Shown one piece after another: positions 34,600 through 36,557 of a stretch of 36,557 bases of DNA. Positions within the stretch are counted from its first letter, which is position 1. Each line of letters opens with the position of its first letter. The notes under the pieces were generated by a model, which saw nothing but the letters and a program-made list of their open reading frames with translations, was not told where the DNA came from and did not search any database. The translations under genes were made by a program, and so were the position numbers. The DNA is taken from the NCBI GenBank assembly GCA_964567045.1, contig CAZMLE010000039.1, positions 1 to 36,557 of the forward strand, written 5' to 3'. This DNA comes from JAFNGF01 sp964567045 (GTDB taxonomy: Bacteria; Planctomycetota; Phycisphaerae; Sedimentisphaerales; Anaerobacaceae).

Positions 34600-35208
34600 T
34601 TTGCTCCAGATGATTTTGCCTGAGCCGGCCTCAAAGCAGAATAAATGCCCTTCAAGACTGAGCGTGTACAGTAAATCGCCGTCAACTGTGGGCGTCGAGC
34701 GAGGGCCGTAGACACGCACGTCCTGTGTCACGCAGGATAAGCAGCCGTACGAGTACCTCCAGATAGCCTCTCCGGTGTCGGCATCAAAGCAGTATATGGT
34801 GTCTTTGCCGCGGTTGTTGGGTCCCCTTACATGGCCGATGGCAAAGGCTCGCCCGCCACTCTTAACTACCGATGACACGCCAGCTCCCACGCTGGCCCGC
34901 CAGATTGGCCTGGGCGTGGCAAGTAATTCGTCGCAAACTGCCTCGGTAGAGATGCCGTCGCGATTCGGACCGAGCCACTGCGGCCAATGCCCGCCCCCGT
35001 TTCTGCCTTCGCAGAAGACACGGGGGCTTTGGCTGCTTAAAACCGACACTAAAAGGATAAGTAAACAAGTCTTTTTCATTGTAAAAACCACAAAAGCCTT
35101 GTAACATACTTTATCTGATATACGTCTTAGCTGTAAAGGGGCTTGCCTGTCGCTGAGGGTCTAAGCCGATCCAGGGTGTGGTACCGGCCTGATTTTGGAG
35201 ATCGAAAG

Positions 35209-36435
35209 ATGACAAAGAAAATGCGGATTTGGGTAGTCGTTAGTTCTTGTTTCTTCATTTTGGCCTCAGCAGCAGTTGGGCAGCTCGCTGCGCTGGCCGC
35301 GGGGCAGCAAGAGCAATGGCTGCAATATACGGTAGCGAATGAGGCCTGGCAGATCCTGGGCGATATGGGAGCCGCAAGCCCACGGCTCAGTTCGCAAAAG
35401 CCCCAGGGTGTCGAACTGCCCGAATTCAAGTGCGATGAGCCGCTCTTCGCCCGCTGGAGTACGCCCATGGTTGAAGCGGGCGGCCTCTGGATAGCGCTGG
35501 ACCGAACGAAAAAGGGCGGCAAATATGATGCAGTCTATGTGGACTCAGATGCTGATAACAGCCTTGCTGACGAATCCGCTTACCAAATGTACCGGCAGGA
35601 GCAGCGCGAGACTTATTTTGGGCCCATAAAAGTAGTTTTCCAGGGCGAGGACGGTCCGATTACTTATCATCTGAACATTCAGGCTTATGAGTACGAGCAG
35701 GGTAGGTCCCTGTATATCAGGTCGGCAGGATGGTATGAAGGAACCGTTACCGTAGCAGGTGAGGGACCCCGCTCTGCGGGAACGGAAAAGCACTGCGTAC
35801 TTATCGACCAAAACGTCAACGGGACATTCAACGACAAATCTCTTAACGCCAGCAGTGCCGACCGCATCCGCATCGGCAAGAAAGACAGCCGCGACACTCG
35901 TTTTGTCGGCAACTACATCGAGGTGGACGGCGTGTTGTATACAACTGAAATCGCCCGGGACGGCGCTTACATAAAGCTTGCCAAGGCTGAAGACGCGACC
36001 TTTGGAACCGTCCAACTGCCCGAGGCGATTACCGAGTTTGCTGCCGGCGGTGAAAACGGGCTCTTTATCGTAAAGCCGAAGGAAGGTGTTGCCAGGCTGC
36101 CGGCCGGCAGGTATCGCATCGACCACTGGCGTATTGATCGCAAGGACGATAAGGGCGGCAACTGGGCACTCCTTGGGAGATACTTTTCTGGCGACAGTAG
36201 TCTGTTCACTGTGGCAGAAACATCGGAAGCGGAACTCTCCGTTGGTGAGCCCATCATTTCCACGCTTGAGGCGACGCAAAGAGAGTCGGAATACGTCTTC
36301 GCTCAGGCTCTGCAGGGACGACTGGGCGAACGCATTGAGCTGACTCGTGAAGGTTCTCAGCCGCAGCCTCCCAAACTGCAGATCAAGAGCAAGGACGGCA
36401 CGTATGATCGGACGTTCAGTTTTGAGTATGGGTGA
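35209..36435 (+). CDS. Secreted hypothetical protein; frame continues past UGA (possible selenoprotein)
   Basis: 408 residues from ATG 35209, chosen for GGAG 9 bases upstream and a signal peptide (MTKKMRIWVVVSSCFFILASA); an in-frame start at 35143 is rejected. The mature protein has acidic loops resembling calcium-binding sites (VDSDADNSLADE, LIDQNVNGTFND) and beta-rich sequence toward the end (YDRTFSFEYG). No family is recognised. A 24-base family G repeat (35284-35307) lies just after the signal peptide and a family F copy (35764-35785) encodes GPRSAG, both in frame. The UGA at 36433-36435 is followed in the same frame by 40 codons with no stop to the window end, and by a SECIS-like hairpin. 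The true product may therefore be longer and contain selenocysteine. It is divergent from the PQQ-like gene; 129 bases separate the starts. Confidence 0.7.
   Translation: MTKKMRIWVVVSSCFFILASAAVGQLAALAAGQQEQWLQYTVANEAWQILGDMGAASPRLSSQKPQGVELPEFKCDEPLFARWSTPMVEAGGLWIALDRTKKGGKYDAVYVDSDADNSLADESAYQMYRQEQRETYFGPIKVVFQGEDGPITYHLNIQAYEYEQGRSLYIRSAGWYEGTVTVAGEGPRSAGTEKHCVLIDQNVNGTFNDKSLNASSADRIRIGKKDSRDTRFVGNYIEVDGVLYTTEIARDGAYIKLAKAEDATFGTVQLPEAITEFAAGGENGLFIVKPKEGVARLPAGRYRIDHWRIDRKDDKGGNWALLGRYFSGDSSLFTVAETSEAELSVGEPIISTLEATQRESEYVFAQALQGRLGERIELTREGSQPQPPKLQIKSKDGTYDRTFSFEYG
35284..35307 (-). repeat. Family G repeat, 24 bases, in frame after signal peptide
   Basis: Reverse complement of the 30821-30844 copy, with no base difference that I can see. 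It adds LAALAAGQ between AVGQ and QEQW, changing the cleavage region of the signal peptide. Confidence 0.8.
35764..35785 (+). repeat. Family F repeat in the secreted protein gene, in frame
   Basis: GGACCCCGCTCTGCGGGAAC, encoding GPRSAGT between VAGE and EKHCV. Confidence 0.7.
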
Positions 36436-36557
36436 GGCGGCACCTGTTCGCTCTCGTGGCGAGAGCCTAAAGACGTGGAGAGACCTTTCGTAGCAACCGT
36501 CGAATTCTCCGGGCCGTTCAAGATTTACGGCAATCCCTTCAGGATAAAGGCCGAGGG
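36433..36557 (+). other. UGA codon, SECIS-like stem-loop and continuing open frame
   Basis: UGA at 36433-36435 is in frame with the preceding gene. The perfect stem GCTCTCG (36450-36456) / CGAGAGC (36460-36466) has a TGG loop that starts 21 bases after the UGA, with G among its first two bases. This fits the loose bacterial SECIS description as I recall it (hairpin, UGA-to-loop distance about 16-37 bases, G near the loop start). The frame then reads GGTCSLSWREPKDVERPFVA and VEFSGPFKIYGNPFRIKAE to the window end, which looks like real beta-rich protein. There is no U-tract, so it is not a typical terminator. It could instead be another repeat at a true stop. Confidence 0.4.

Larger units (their letters stand above)
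32795..35079 (-). pseudogene. Two-propeller PQQ-like secreted protein, broken at three repeats
   Basis: The minus-strand gene is readable in four consecutive frames: 35079-34600, 34540-33404, 33348-33103 and 33085-32795. Start ATG 35079 gives a signal peptide (MKKTCLLILLVSVLSSQSP). The first propeller begins HWPQWLGPNRDGIS and has repeats such as IYCFDADTGEAIWRY and GVNAATGQELWRHG. The second begins QWPRFRGPGGLGV and includes VYCFDADCGKLIWQK, VIAYDPRTGNEIWRAK and SGGLVTCYDAMHG, ending HLYCFGSSAR. Each frame change coincides with a repeat: family D (59 nt), A (about 55 nt) and F (17 nt). Family I, B and C copies inside it stay in frame. Relatives are secreted or periplasmic and often lack true PQQ chemistry; the role is unknown. 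It converges on the GH38-like gene with 21 bases between stops. Sequence seems short near the first two breaks. Confidence 0.7.

Noticed and set aside
36450..36466. Hairpin as a rho-independent terminator of the secreted protein gene
   Set aside because: No run of T follows the stem (CTAAAGACG), and the reading frame remains open through and past it.

Overview
The window looks like a chromosomal contig from a planctomycete, most likely of the class Phycisphaerae. The evidence is a long secreted protein combining PKD, dockerin-like, lamin-tail and CotH modules, two-propeller PQQ-like secreted proteins, a GH38-like secreted enzyme, Gram-negative outer-membrane proteins (a porin and a TonB receptor) and moderately GC-rich coding. 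The assignment is an inference; there is no rRNA or marker gene here to fix it. I saw no tRNA, rRNA, CRISPR array or transposase gene.

Layout. (1) 1-1337: the 3' part of an AT-rich, probably horizontally acquired DNA methyltransferase. (2) 1398-5340: serA, a glmM-like phosphohexomutase and a cation-diffusion-facilitator gene, followed by a repeat-damaged CPBP-like membrane protein gene (5398-5956, minus). (3) 6070-13916: an acetate/acyl-CoA module made of ADP-forming acyl-CoA synthetase, CoA-transferase fused to a GNAT acetyltransferase and AcuC-type deacetylase on the plus strand, converging on satP and acs on the minus strand. This holds three routes between acids and CoA thioesters plus the writer and eraser types known to control Acs by lysine acylation. 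(4) 14106-15479: a DcaP-like porin. (5) 15604-22977, all minus: TonB receptor, YfiR, CHASE8-HAMP-PAS-PAS histidine kinase, two CheY-like regulators and a REC-PAS-degenerate kinase protein, probably one operon. (6) 23330-28890: a perfect-consensus promoter, a structured leader, a small lipoprotein and the 1683-residue dockerin/CotH protein. (7) 29172-36557: secreted and envelope genes heavily interrupted by short palindromic repeats, namely a repeat-rich small protein, a frame-broken GH38-like gene, a frame-broken two-propeller PQQ-like gene, and a secreted protein whose frame continues past a UGA.

Two themes stand out. First, at least nine families of short, mostly palindromic repeats (lettered A to I below) lie between and inside genes. 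Some copies add a multiple of three bases and keep the frame. Others break it, yet excising the repeat restores the protein: 26 nt in the GH38 gene, 17 nt and 59 nt in the PQQ gene. Second, the last gene has an in-frame UGA followed by 40 open codons and a perfect 7-bp stem-loop at the spacing expected of a bacterial SECIS, so it may be a selenoprotein.
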